This document shows positions 45,729-56,999 of a stretch of DNA of 64,000 nt, one piece after another (within the stretch, counting starts at the first letter, position 1; every line of letters begins with the position of its first letter). This DNA is from Toxonevra muliebris (taxonomy: Eukaryota > Arthropoda > Insecta > Diptera > Pallopteridae). Location of the stretch: NCBI GenBank assembly GCA_963691655.1, contig OY829329.1, forward strand, positions 66,976,822-67,040,821. Reading direction: 5' to 3'. Made by a program: the position numbers and the translations under genes. Under the pieces are notes generated by a model. It was not told the origin of the DNA. It was given only the letters and a program-made list of their open reading frames with translations, and searched no databases.

Positions 45729-46640
45729 CGACAACAACAGATACTGAAGGCGTCTGCGGTAATGGCAACGGCGGCAAAGGCAACGGCAGCGATTCATTGA
45801 ATTCCAATGTTGTTATTCCAGTATCGAGAAAATGAAATCCACCACCAACGCTAGCCGTAGCAGCAGCAGCAGCAGCTGAAGCTATGGCATTAGTATTAGC
45901 ATTAGCACCGCAAACTCGGCTATCAAATGTTGTAACATCTGTTGCTTCCTTTGTTTTTGTTGTTGTTGTTATATCATTTTCTCTACTATTTTGTTTTGCT
46001 TCGTTGTTTCTTATATTCATTGTTTGCTGTTGCTGCTGCTGCTGCTGCCGCTCATCTGTTGTCATTTCCAATGACAACGCCGGCTTATCAACTGCCAAAG
46101 CATGACGACGCTTTTCGCCGTGATCGTCGTCGTCGTTGCCATTGCCGTTGCCGTTGCTGTTCTCGTGGTTAGCGTCAGCGGCGAAAAGATTCTCAATGAA
46201 TTCACGATGATCATCAGTGAGATGAGTTTTTGTTGTTGGTGTTGTTGTATTTTCTGCTGTTGGTTTTGTTTTATCTTCTGCTGTTGTTATTGCTGCTATT
46301 CCTACTGCTGTGGGTGTTGATATAGCATGCTGCACTGTTTCTGCTGTTGTTGCTGTTATTTCTGCTTGAGTGGTTGTTGTCTTAGCTTTTGGTTGCTTGG
46401 TTATTGGTGTTGCTTGAATGGTTGTTGTAGTTGCTGGAATTGCTATTGTTTTTATTGTTTCTGGTGGCTTCGGTGCTGGACGTTTTATATGGCGTTGTGT
46501 TGTCGTTACTTTCTTTTCTTTTTCTGGCGTTGGTGCTTCCGGTTGTTCATCTTCTGTATCACTCTTTCTGCGGCAAAAGAATCGTGATCGTTTTTTCTTC
46601 AATGGTGGCGGTGGCTTCTTTGTTGTTTGTTGTTCTTTTC
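45729..46640 (-). CDS. Coding exon 2 (phase 1-1) of unidentified low-complexity gene
   Basis: Acceptor ATTATAATAG|GA at 46641/46640 (poor pyrimidine tract) and donor GTTGTCG|GTATGA at 45729/45728. The exon is 912 bases, 304 codons, symmetric phase 1. It begins with a basic, Pro-rich segment, TTKKPPPPLKKKRSRFFCRR then KSDTEDEQPEAPTPEKEKK and RHIKRPAPKPPETIKTIAI. A long Thr/Ala-rich stretch follows, then DDHREFIENLFAADA, a Gln run, and near the end GGGFHFLDTGITTLEFNESL followed by Leu-Pro repeats. KKKRSR could be a nuclear-localisation or membrane-binding patch, and PPPPLKKK and APKPP resemble SH3 ligands; both are inference. Non-repetitive islands suggest selection. The upstream junction joins C from exon 1 with GA to make Arg. 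Confidence 0.7.
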
Positions 46641-47120
46641 CTATTATAATTTGATTTAATTTGATTTTTATTATGTCTAGTAAAGCATTTTTGAAATCTA
46701 TAAATTTGTTACTTTTTTCATCCAATAATTTTGGGAACCATTCAAAAGAACACAACTGGAAACTAACACATGCAGAACTGTAAGGAATGTAATGTTTTTG
46801 TTTTGTTTTGTTTTCAGAATTAAGTAATACAATATTTAATTATTTTAATTTTGCTATTATGATAATGAGAGTTTGTACAAATGAGCATGATTATTTTATT
46901 AATATATAATGTAAGCTTAATCGGAAGTTAAATAGCTGGTTGATATGGGTACTACAGCCATTAAAAATGCAATATTTCAACTTTTAATTAATTGAATCTT
47001 TTAGAAATTCTATAGTAGAAATAAGGGGAAACAAAGTTTGGTTTTAGTACTAAAAAACTAGTTGGGTAATGAGGAATTATTAAGTATTCATATAAAAAAC
47101 TTTGGTAATCTTCTTCTCCA
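46641..47120. other. Intron, no gene seen
   Basis: AT-rich. The open frame of exon 2 continues about 38 codons into it before a start-like codon, but with no alternative acceptor that I judge better. Confidence 0.4.
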
Positions 47121-47382
47121 TTCAAAACCATATCGGGCGTGCGACAAGGCTGCCTCATGTCACCTATCTTTGTTTCTGCTGGTTCTGGACTAAAGTCTTT
47201 GATCAACCATAACGCTATATTCAATGGAGGTTTTCAGACCACCTGAAGGTTTTCAACACCATATCGGGCGTGCGACAAGGATGCCTCATGTCACCTATCT
47301 TTGTTTCTGCTGGTTCTGGACTAAAGTCTTTGATCAACCATAACGCTATATTCAATGGAGGTTTTCAGACCACCTGAAGGAC
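47121..47382. repeat. 131 bp tandem duplication inside the LINE relic
   Basis: Two copies, 47121-47251 and 47252-47382, differ at only about two positions. Both contain ATATCGGGCGTGCGACAAGG and end at ACCACCTGAAGG. Near identity in otherwise decayed DNA shows that the duplication happened after the element died. Confidence 0.9.
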
Positions 47383-47475
47383 CTCAACTTTTTTGACAAT
47401 ATCTGTATATTTTCCTCCCGGCAACAGAGCATGCAAAACAAGCTTAACGACCTTGTTAAAAAATCTTTAAAATAG

Positions 47476-47989
47476 GAGATAGCGTAATCAGGGAATTACT
47501 CAGGCAAGAAGAGAGGAACAAGAGGCAAGAACTCTTTACCAATATTACGGGACTGAGGCAATCCAAAGCGCTTTTAGGTAATTATAATAAGAGTAGATAC
47601 GCATTCTGCATTGGTCTCAACAAAAACAGTTTGCGCATATTAGCTGGTATTCTGACTGGGCATTGCGGGCTCAGAGAACACCTTTGCAAGATAGGGGTTG
47701 AGCAAAGCTCAATTTGTAGGTTTTGTAATGAGGAAGACGAATCATCAGTACATATTTTAGCTCAATGTGGAGCACTGATCCACAAAAGAAGGAAATGTCT
47801 GGGCATGCACCAAGTGCCCAGTACCGAACTAGCATCCATAGCTCCGGGCGCAATACTCAAATTCTTGAGGGAGACTGGACTGGATGAGGTACTCAAGGCA
47901 AATTAGACTAGATAGAAAAGAGGGACGTACAATAGATCTTATAGGTCGCGGTACAACGACAGAAACCTCTATAATACAATACAATAATA
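47476..47989 (+). mobile_element. 5'-truncated I/jockey-group LINE 3' end inserted in the RTE-like relic
   Basis: One frame from about 47580 reads NYNKSRYAFCIGLNKNSLRI, then TGHCGLREHLCKIGVEQSS and ICRFCNEEDESSVHILAQCG, a Cys-Cys-His-Cys knuckle after an RNase H-like region as in I/jockey-group ORF2. It ends SIAPGAILKFLRETGLDEVL and a stop, followed by a TAATA-rich tail. AAATCTT occurs at both borders (about 47459 and 47986) as a likely target duplication. The frame of at least 90 codons is intact, so it is younger than its host. Confidence 0.7.
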
Positions 47990-48310
47990 AATCTTCCAGG
48001 GCAGGTTTAATAGCAAATACTACAAAAACTAAAGTGTCCCATCCACTGACGCTTGAAATTTTCGTCAACAAATGTCTTAGAAAAATCTTAAGAATCTGGT
48101 CTACCTGTGGTCACAGGGACTTGACTAATGAGATTAAAAAACAAATGAAAATGGGATTGGATTAGACACACACTGAGTAAGTCAAATAGTGAAATTGGAA
48201 ACCCTCAAAGAAACAGAAGACCCGGCAGACTTAAACAGGCGTGGAAGCGAACTATGCATAAAGAGATTTAAGCAAAAGGAAAGACATTTGGGGAAATAAA
48301 GCACTTACAA

Positions 48311-50308
48311 GAATAGAAATTGTGTTTATTCTGAGTCACGGAGAGAAATGCAAATCCCGTTTATTTTTTTGATTATGGCAATTTGTCCCAGGATCTGATA
48401 AAATGAAAACCCTAGCCGTTAATCAAATTCATAGGTGTAGAAGAGACATCTGCCTGTTTGCTTCAATTAGTTTTTTAAAAGCTAAGTATCTTCTGCGTTG
48501 CTTTTAGCACTTCCATGCTCTTCCTTTTTTGTAACTAATTGATGTTTCTTTTTATTTCCTATTATACAAAGCTTAGAAATAAGAACAGCTGATCTCAATA
48601 TTTCAATTCCACATATTCCCTACTACAGTGTTGCATTTCAGTGTCTACATTTAATCGTGTACTTCTTTTAAACTTCAATACAATTGTGAATAAAATGAGT
48701 TTAGATGTTTCTTTTTACAAAAAATTACCGTCTCCTTCAATTTAATTTAGCTCATGATGGCAGAGTAAACTGCTATACACTTTAACCACTTGCAATTATA
48801 ATTTGTAATATGAGCTGCCTTTTCATAAACTTCTTGTTCAAGCCAATTTGTTTACGTAATCTTTGAAATTTTTGTGTGAAAGATCACATTCTCAATTGAA
48901 TTTTATAGCTACTCAGTCAAAGTGAAATTTCTAAAAGAAAACTTGTATACAATATTCACTTTTATAACTCATCAAAACAAGCCACTTTTCAATAACATAT
49001 CAAAAATAAAAAAATTTGAAAAAAAAAGAGGATATGAACAAGAATTGTATGTGCATAACTACAAAAACTTTTCATCTTAAGTGTATTCAGCGAGTTAAAA
49101 GGAATACAAATTTTGCTTACACACAAAACCCATAAACAGCTAAAGCCATTTTGGAGAAATCAGTCAAAAAGTATTTTAGGTCTACGAGAATTATTCAAAA
49201 AGGAAAAACTCAAACGAAACGAATTGAAATCAAATGAAACGAACGTGACTCATAAAACGTTAACTACACAAAATTTTTGATTCATATCAAAAATTCCTTT
49301 AGCTCAAAATTTTGTCTTTCAACTTTTCTCAACACACAAAAAAAAAAAAATTAAAATAAATTTTTATGTTTTATATATGTATATGCATGAAGTCTTCTTC
49401 TTCTTCTTCTTATTTTAGTATGTTTGAACTCTTTCCTTTCCATAATATTCTCGTCTACCAAAATATACTCAAAAATATTTTTCTATATGGAAATTCATAA
49501 TTCATGTGAAAACATAATGAAAGGGAATATAAATATATATATTTTTAAGCCTTTCAGATTTGCATGATGATATGATGTTGCAAACTTCTGCCACGCATCG
49601 TCGCTGCCACCTTTTAGTTTTAGTTTTATGTGTGTGGTGCATGAGACAGTGGCATTTCAATGCTATACAAGAAAATACCAGGCTTTTCTAAATCCCTTAT
49701 GTCAACAGATTTGAGGTCAGCTAGGTTGCTAGTAGTGTAAAAGTATGTTCAATTTGCTGGTTACCATAGGCTTGCCTGGGTCTTGGGTTTCGTGAAGAGT
49801 AGGGAATGTTGTGCATAGCCTTGCCACCTCAATTTCTAATTACCCGAAATGTCACTATGACCTGGTACCCAATTAACAGTGTTACTTCGTTTTTAAATGC
49901 ATATAATCTGCTGCGAATCTTTGTATTTCTGTTCAACTTGTGAGGTTTGATTTTTTGAAATTTTATAGAATCATCTGTCACTTTTATCTTTGTAATTCAG
50001 CACAACTTGGATGCAGTTTTTCAATGAAAACGGATCTTTTCTAAATCATTAATGGAGATCCAATTTTATAGTGAAACTGCCACGTAGGATAATTTCTCGC
50101 TTTTTGGCGTTTTTTCAATGCTTAGTTGCAGTTGTTCTTTTTTTTTTTTGTAAATCTGACCAATTTGGATCCAAAGTTTCTCTTTCAGTCTTATTGGATC
50201 TCTTCTAAATTGATGTGGGTTAGTCCAGATTTCTTGTGAAGAAGATGGGATTTCAATGAGAGCCTAACGAGCTCTTTTTTTATCTGATAATTTTTCCAAT
50301 AATCGTAA
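48311..50308. other. Intron, no gene seen; degenerate tandem repeat at its right end
   Basis: AT-rich noncoding DNA with a CTTCTTCTTCTTCTTCTT tract near 49393. From about 49985, loosely similar units spaced about 168 bp apart share GGATCTTTTCTAAAT-like and TTGGATNCAA-like words, at about 49995 and 50165, and again at 52125 beyond the element at 50309-52098. Confidence 0.4.
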
Positions 50309-52098
50309 CGCTACATTTAGACTGCCCGAACGAATGAAAATTCTTTCGGGTAGAAATTGTGGCTGATAAATTTTCATTCGCGCTATCATTTACAACGGCC
50401 GAACATTAGCTCCGAACAAACATTAGAAGCAATCTTGTTCGCTCGCTTGGTGTAGATGGTACAACAACAACAGCAACACAGCATTCGCATTAAAAATCGA
50501 ACTCAGCCTGAACGAAGATTTTTTCATTCGTCGACTCAAGCTTCCATTTACACAGCTTGAGCATCGAAACTCTATACGATATTATTCTTGCGTATAATCA
50601 CCGGCAAAAGTAATAAAGCTTCGCATCCAATAAGATGGAAAGACGGAACTCTGCTTAAGACAAGAATTGACCAACTCAATAGGTTCTGGGAGCATTTTAC
50701 CGAAATACTAAACCCATCTAACATTGAAACTCAAGAATCAACCGCAGAAGTTGCGGCACATGGCCGCAGTAGAACTTGACTACCGACCCAAAGCAAAGTA
50801 AATCATCGCGGCGATAAAAACCCTGAAAAATAATAAATTGCCGGGATATGATCAAATACAGGCTGAAATTCTATAAGTGTGCCCAGTACACATAGCGAGA
50901 CTCCTGTTTCCAATGTTCAAATCTATTTGGACCGAGGACTGGTTCTAGGGTATTCTAGTTGTTCTTCCAAACAAAGGAGATCTTTGAGAATTTAAGAACT
51001 ACCGTGGAATCATGCTTCTCTCCATCACGTCGAAAGTACTGTCTAGTATACTTTTAATCCGCATTAAAGTGAAACTCGACGAGGCTTTCGTTCAAATCGT
51101 TCGTTCGTTGACCAGATTAAGACCTTACGAATCATCGTCGACGCTTTAACTTGGTTTCGTTGACTTCGTGGCAGTATATGAGTATATGGGAAGCCCTCAG
51201 TTCCAGAGGAATCCCTGAAAAACTATCAGCGCAAATCAAGGCACAATATGTGGAATTTAAATGTAAAGTGCTTCAGAATTGCGAGCTTTCTGACAACATC
51301 ACAACCAGCACACGCATTCGCCAAGGATCCTCTTTCTTATTGTTGCATTCTGCATTACTGCAGAAAGCGAAGAGGCATCTATTGGAACTTTACCGAACAA
51401 AATTTGCTTTGATCGCTGTGAAACATTCCGATATGCAAACAAAACTTGATGATGTATGAGTCGAATCGGGAAAGGTCAGTCGAAAGATTAGCATCAGAAC
51501 CAGTTGAAGATTTTACCTACTTAGGCAGCGTAATATCTGGAGAGAACAGTGCAAAAAAGACTCAGACCAGAAGTAACAAAGCCACACATGCGTACTCGCA
51601 GCTACGCCAAATCTGGAACTTGACACAGATATCCGCACCAAAATGAAAATATTTAAGTTGAGCGTTATTTCCATACTGCTCTACAGATGCGACACCTGGC
51701 TTACAACTGACTTTCTCACTGCAAAATTCCAAAGCTTTGTAGACAGATGTCTTCGTCGTATTCTTAAGGTTTGGTGGCTAAACTTTCATTAGAAATATCG
51801 ATCTATACAATAAATGCAATATAGAATCAATGGCAATGATTAGGTCACACACTGCAAATTCTTGATGCAATTCCTTGATTGAAATCCTTAAGGTAGTCGC
51901 AAGAGGGGTCTGGAAAATCATTCTATGATTCTATGAAGATGTTGGCAAAAAATAGAACCAGATGGAAATGCTTTAATGAGACCCTATGCTCCAGTGGTAG
52001 ATACAGGAAATGATGATGATGAATTTCAACTTTGGTTCAACGCAGCGAAGCAACGAAGATTATGGTATTCTGTTCGTTCGGAAGTTCTAAATGCGGCG
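50309..52098. mobile_element. TAA-flanked inverted-repeat element, PIF/Harbinger-like, enclosing a LINE relic
   Basis: Left end CGCTACATTTAGACTGCC then CGAACGAA; right end on the other strand CGCCGCATTTAGAACTTC then CGAACGAA. TAA on both sides (50306-50308 and 52099-52101). Most of the 1.8 kb interior is an RTE-like LINE relic (50580-52015), leaving under 400 bp of element sequence. The parent was therefore a MITE-sized unit that received a retrotransposon. Confidence 0.6.
50580..52015 (+). pseudogene. RTE-like LINE reverse transcriptase relic
   Basis: Read in shifting plus frames: IRWKDGTLLKTRIDQLNRFW then EHFTEILNPSN (linker before the reverse transcriptase), a segment like KNNKLPGYDQIQAEIL, then SIWEALSSRGIPEKLSAQIK and QYVEFKCKVLQNCELSDNIT, then SVERLASEPVEDFTYLGSVI and ending near SFVDRCLRRILK. 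The YADD-bearing core is deleted between about 51330 and 51440. The tail AAATGATGATGATGAATTTC at about 52006 fits the GAT-type 3' repeats of RTE elements. Confidence 0.7.
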
Positions 52099-52479
52099 TA
52101 AGACATTTCTGCCTCTGAAATTCTGGTCAATTAGGATTCAACATAAGTTTTTCAATCTAAACGAATCTTTTGTAAATTATTTATGACTGGTCTATCGTGG
52201 GACTACGAAACAGGGTTCAAATTGGTACCAATGAACTGCTCAATCCTTAAACATTTTTGTCGAGCTTGAGTATTATAGAGTGGAATATTGAACCGCCTTC
52301 GTTTTATTCCCTCTTTTAATATTAAGCAAGGTCGATAAATTAGGAAACATTTGAAACCGAAAATAGTAAAGGAATCCACGTCAGTGAACCGAGAAATTTT
52401 TGCTATTCATGATTTAAGAATTAAATCTTTAAAATTATTCTTATATTTTCTTCACTTAGCGACCGTTTCAATATTGATT

Positions 52480-52565
52480 ATAGCGATTATACACCGTTTG
52501 TGAATCGAACCCGAGGCAGCTCGGCTTCCAGTCTACCACTCTTACACTGGATCTTTATAAAAGCT
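52480..52565 (-). mobile_element. tRNA-like SINE head (third type)
   Basis: The minus strand reads GTGTAAGAGTGGTAGACTGG, then GCCTCGGGTTCGATTC, that is a box A-like and a canonical box B at usual spacing. The flanking DNA does not fold as a tRNA, and no matching body was found in the window, so this is probably a SINE fragment. Confidence 0.45.
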
Positions 52566-53677
52566 TTTGATGTCAACTCATTTTATATCAAATCCCTTTT
52601 AATATCAATGAAGTACTTCCAACCAAAAGAGACTGATAAAAGCGACTAGCTAATTTCCTCTTTCATCTAGAAATGTCCCTGTACTTACACTAGTGGGCAT
52701 GCGAATGGTGACAGCTACAGCTACACTTACTGCAACTACATACAATTTCACCATTCAAACTTTCAACTTACAAACGCTTCAGTTGCGGTCTTATGACGCC
52801 ACCAAAAACATTTCCGAAAGGGGGAGAGAGAGGGTGAGGCTGAGGCAAAGAGGAAGTGAGAGAAAAAGCTTTAAATTTATTTGATGCAATGGCAGGCGGT
52901 GTAGCAGAAGTTACAGATAAATTTATGAATGAGGTTTTGTAATAGTAGAATTCTTTATTGTATATGTATGAGTTTTGTATAACATTTGCTTCGTGTGTGT
53001 GTATGTAGGTTTAGTTTTTTGGGTACAGTGTTGAAACGTGGTCAATTAACTTTTTCATCAACATAACGCAAGTTTTAGAGTACACCAGCAGCTCAGTTTT
53101 CAGTGTTGTTGTTGTTGTTGTTGGTGGTGTAGGCAGCACCACCAACAACAACAAATTGCAATCGCATTTTAGCAAAAATTTTGCAACAGCACAGCAATAG
53201 CATGAATATGAATGCATAATAGTTGAGAGATACTTCACTTTTAATATATTTCAGCAATTGAATTTTCGAAAAAAAAAAAACGAAAAAAAAAATATATGAA
53301 ACATGATTTTTTTTTCTTCTTCTTTTTTCTCATTCATTTCATTGCTTCATGCATGATGAATATCATGTAAATTGTTTTGTAAATATTATAGTAGATATGT
53401 ATTTATTGGAGTGTGTATGCAATAAATGAAATGGGCACTGGTAAAAACTTTGACGAGACGAGTTGCCACTGCTACTATTACTCTAAAATATATATATATA
53501 AAAAAAAGAAGTAAAATCTTTTCCATTTAACTTCAATTCAATTGAATACTTTAGTTTGGTATTTGGAGAATGTTAATGTTTTTCAAAATGTGTTTATGTA
53601 TGAATGTTTTTGATGTTAAATTCTATTGAAATTTGATCTTTTGAGAATTTTACACTGCAATCCTGCAATCAAGAGAT
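52566..53677. other. Intron, no gene seen
   Basis: A GTT tract near 53106-53121, poly-A and CTTCTT tracts near 53270-53330 and a TA tract near 53490. A GTAAGT at 52686-52681 on the minus strand follows a short Met frame, but no consistent exon could be built. Confidence 0.4.
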
Positions 53678-54790
53678 ACACTTGTGGTCACATAATTAAG
53701 TCACTAGAACAATATTTTATGCTGAGTTTGAAAAGTATTTTGTATTAGTAATCCAAGAATTTTGTATAACGTCATTTTGTTGTACCATTAGTTGCCTTAA
53801 AATATAATAAGAGCAATTAAAAAACGGGTACGTATTTTGTGCGCTATCGGCAATTGTTTGTAAAGGAGTAGGAGTGGAGGAAGTGGACATATAATTAAGT
53901 CACATTTAACTTACACATTTCAGTACCTACACTTAAGTTGAACAATTGTTGATTTTGGTTGTGATGGGCACAAATAAGAGCCCCACTCTCTGGAACAGGC
54001 AGGTCATTTGAAAAACTTTCGAGAACCTTGGGAGTATTGCAAAGATCATGGAAGCGCTAGTTTTTTCACTTGTAAAAGTGGTCAATGAGGTAAGATACTA
54101 CAAAAAATTCAAATCTTTTTACAATTTGTCACGTAAAAAACCACATAAAACGTCTCCAGCTGAAGACAGGTTCTTGATTAGGCTGAGCAAAACGGACGCT
54201 TTCTTAGCTTCCATCAAACTAAGATCAACTAGAACCATAAGCAAGTGATTAAACGAAAAAAAAACATATTTGGACGAATAGGCAGATGTAAACCCAACAT
54301 GGCAAAAAAAAAAAAAAAAAAAATTATGGGAGACGCATTCAGTTCGATGTCGATAACGATATCTCCACTAGAACCAGCTTTTTAGGTAAACGATTGTTTA
54401 GAGCGATGAGTCCAAAGTTAATGTGTTTGGAATCGATGGAATGACCTTTTTTAGGTATCTATCAAGTACTAAGCTGGATCAAAAATTTACAAAAAAAAAA
54501 AAAGCTGTTAAACATGGAATCCTTATAAAATGATTTAGTGGTGTTTCACTTCATCTGAACTTGTTCCAATTGTTTAAATTGATAGCAAAATTACTAGAGA
54601 AACATACAAAGACATCCTTAAAAATCATTTTCTCCGAGAATACTGTAAAAATGTACCTTTAGATAGAATCTTTCAGTATGACAACGTCCCGAAACACACA
54701 TATCGGTTCGTTAAGTCTTGGCTAAATGAGAACAAAATAAAAATTCTCTAGTGCCTAACTCAAAGTCCCAAATTAAATCATATAGAACAT
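53678..54790 (+). pseudogene. Tc1-like element relic with direct repeats in its left end
   Basis: The left end begins CACTTGTGGTCACATAATTA, and a copy of ATAATTAAGTCAC recurs near 53889, so the inverted repeat holds spaced direct repeats as in some long-repeat Tc1 elements. Plus-strand pieces include FSLVKVVNEVRYYKKF, KPHKTSPAEDRFLIRLSKTD, SDESKVNVFGIDGM (first Asp), YDNVPKHTYRFVKSWLNE (second Asp region) and PKLNHIEHL. Stops and frameshifts throughout. The right end was not found; a SINE head lies at 54803. Confidence 0.7.
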
Positions 54791-54802
54791 CTAACTACAG
54801 TG

Positions 54803-54875
54803 GACGCCGTAGCCTAGTGGTTAGTGTGTTGGACTGCTACGCAGAGGTGCCCGGGTTCATATCTCATCATATAAA
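54803..54875 (+). mobile_element. SINE family A head fragment
   Basis: GACGCCGTAGCCTAGTGGTT then CTACGCAGAGGTGCCCGGGTTCA-like sequence is nearly identical to the head of the SINE at 10421, including box A and a better-preserved box B (GGTTCATATC). The body is missing after about 54875. It sits within or at the edge of the Tc1 relic. Confidence 0.7.
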
Positions 54876-56239
54876 ATATAAATTTTTCAACACGACGCCG
54901 CACAGTGTAACGAAGGTGGAAACAATTCAAAAAAGTCAAGTTCGAATATTGATAATATTTGAATACAGTTCAATTGTAAATACTTCAATTAGATGAGCTT
55001 AAAAAGGATTTTGAAAATTACTTTTATTTTGCCATAAAAAAACATATATTGAATGACTTTCAATATGTTGAATGACATTTTTTTGCAGCAAATACTACTT
55101 TGGTAGGTTCACTACTAACTCCTGTAACTTTTTGATTTCTGTTTTAAATATAATGAAAATTTTTCGCAACGTTATTTGTACTATTCTTAAAGGACATACC
55201 CAATTTTGATGTATTTTCATTTTTCGTTTTGATGTATCATTACTTGAAAAATCACCATCTTAAAATACAAAAAAAAACCCCAAAGTTTAAAAAGCTTTTA
55301 AAAAAATCGTCCAAAAACGTCCTCTCTAATTTTAACTTAATTCTTTCAAGAGATATCTCTACAATAATAAGAAAAAAATATCAGCTGCATTTGCTTGCAT
55401 GTTCAGACGTACAATTTTCTAGCGGAACCTCGAATGAAAAAAGTAGTTTTTTGAAAAATGTGAACACACCAAATTTAAGCGGTATCTGAGTTGTACCCCA
55501 AGTGTGTACTTATGAATACATATATAAATACATATATTTTACATAAATAAATATACTGGTATATATGCATATTAGGGCGTACCAATTTTTTTTTTAATAC
55601 TCAGACAAAAATTCTATATGTATTAGATCCTGATCAAGTATGAAGAAAGTTTGGCTAAAAACTTATCCTATCACCGTTAAACTCGTAGCAGTTTCGAATG
55701 TTTTATATGAAACTAATAAATAAAACGAATAAATTCATGTAGAAAAGAAGAAACTTTTACGAATTTTACGGGGGAGGGGGGGTGGGGTCATTCGGAGGAT
55801 GCTTTAGAAGCATGACACAAGGAGTTTAGAAAGTGTCGATTGAAAATACAAGAAGAAAAACTTCTAGAAAAGCGTGCAATAGGGATTTGTTATTGCGGTT
55901 ATTACTATCTTCTGAGCCACTTATTTCTGCTAAAAGAATAACTTGCAGTAAAAAAACAAATAAAAGAAAAAGATATTAGTTAGTTCATTTTCTTAGAACC
56001 AGAAAATATTGGTCAAGATACAGATTTATAAATTGTTTTCTCATCTGATTCGTCGTCAGACCATGAAGGAGAAAATGAAAGCGAATAAACTTGAAGCAAT
56101 TTATTTCATTTTAGTAAAATTATAAGTTTATATATTTACAAAATTGTGTTAATGAATGAAATAAATTAGTTTGATAATACTTAATTATTTATGTATATTA
56201 CATCAATTGAATGAAGTACACAAAAATCATAAAAAAATA
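54876..56239. other. No gene seen
   Basis: AT-rich intron sequence. An 86-codon Lys-rich open frame at 55229-55489 has no motif. A GGGGGAGGGGGGGTGGGG run lies at about 55770. Confidence 0.4.
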
Positions 56240-56689
56240 TAGCTTTAATATATGTATACCGTAAAATTCTTTAACTATATTGGAGATGTCACGCCTACTT
56301 TTCCGATTTAGATAATTTTTATAAATTGTTATCGTACTCCAATTTTCAAGGCATGAGATTGGGTTCTACGACAATTTTGAGCCAAAAAACTGATTTAGTC
56401 GCTTGTTTGGTATGGGACGTGCCACGCCTATATTTGCAATCTTAACCATTTTTGTTTCAAGAAATGCTTACAGTATCAGTAGCCACTGCATAAAGTTTAA
56501 TACTTCAAAAGTTTTTGAGATATTGTAATTTTTTGATTCAGCTTATATGGGAAGTGGGCGTGTCCGTGGACCGATTTAGTTGAAATTCACAATATTTCTT
56601 AATATTTGCCAAAAAAATACCTGTGCAAAATTTCATTGGCCTACCATTTCTCCTTCTATTTTTTGTCCACCGGTTATATGGAGACGCTA
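56240..56689. repeat. Probable dispersed repeat of unknown type
   Basis: Words such as GGGACGTGCCACGCC, GGGAAGTGGGCGTGTCCGTG and GATGTCACGCCTAC recur within 300 bp in AT-rich surroundings. They give the impression of a decayed interspersed repeat with internal similarity. No ends and no coding motif were found. Confidence 0.3.
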
Positions 56690-56905
56690 CACTGTGCACC
56701 ACCTCTTGGCTGGTAATGGCAAACCTCCAAAAGTAAACAAATGCCTATGAAAAGCTTTTTATTTCGCCGTTCGGATTCGGCATAAAACTGTAGGTCCCTT
56801 CCATTCTTGTATAAATATAACTCACTCAACATGAATGGATGCGTAAAGCTCGGCCTTGGCTGTTCATGGGCTGTTGTGCCATAATAGTAATAGTATTAGT
56901 AGTAG
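56690..56905 (+). mobile_element. SINE family A body, 5'-truncated
   Basis: Matches the body of the SINE at 10421: CTTGGCTGGTAATGGCAAAC, then ATAAAACTGTAGGTCCCTTC and AACATGAATGGATGCGTAAA, ending ATAGTAATAGTATTAGTAGT. The tRNA-like head is absent. Third member of this family in the window. Confidence 0.75.
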
Positions 56906-56999
56906 AGCATCTATTAAGTTTTTTGAAAGGGCCATAGCAGCGCAAAAATCTTCAAATAAGGCTTCCTTATAGGCTATCATTCAGGAGGAATAGAATAAA

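Larger units (their letters stand above)
47121..48310 (+). pseudogene. RTE-like LINE reverse transcriptase relic, interrupted
   Basis: Pieces of a reverse transcriptase and its C-terminus: ISGVRQGCLMSPIFV (the GVRQGC motif), then DLNFFDNICIFSSRQQSMQN, where FFDN stands in place of the catalytic F/Y-A-D-D. After an insertion (47476-47989) come AGLIANTTKTKV, then VNKCLRKILRIWSTCGHRDL and a basic tail. It is dead: the catalytic Asp pair is altered and stops are present. A 131 bp segment is tandemly duplicated (47121-47382). Confidence 0.7.

Noticed and set aside
46102..46654. Several plus-strand open frames rich in Cys, Val and Phe
   Set aside because: These are the antisense of coding exon 2 (Gln, Thr and Ala codon runs read backwards).
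52681..52839. Possible small minus-strand exon with a GTAAGT donor at 52688 and CTTTGCCTCAG acceptor at 52840
   Set aside because: All three frames hit a stop between the two sites, except for a short internal Met frame in a different phase from the gene model.
54803..54875. Possible tRNA gene
   Set aside because: Box A and box B are present, but there is no cloverleaf or acceptor stem, and the same head occurs joined to a SINE body at 10421.
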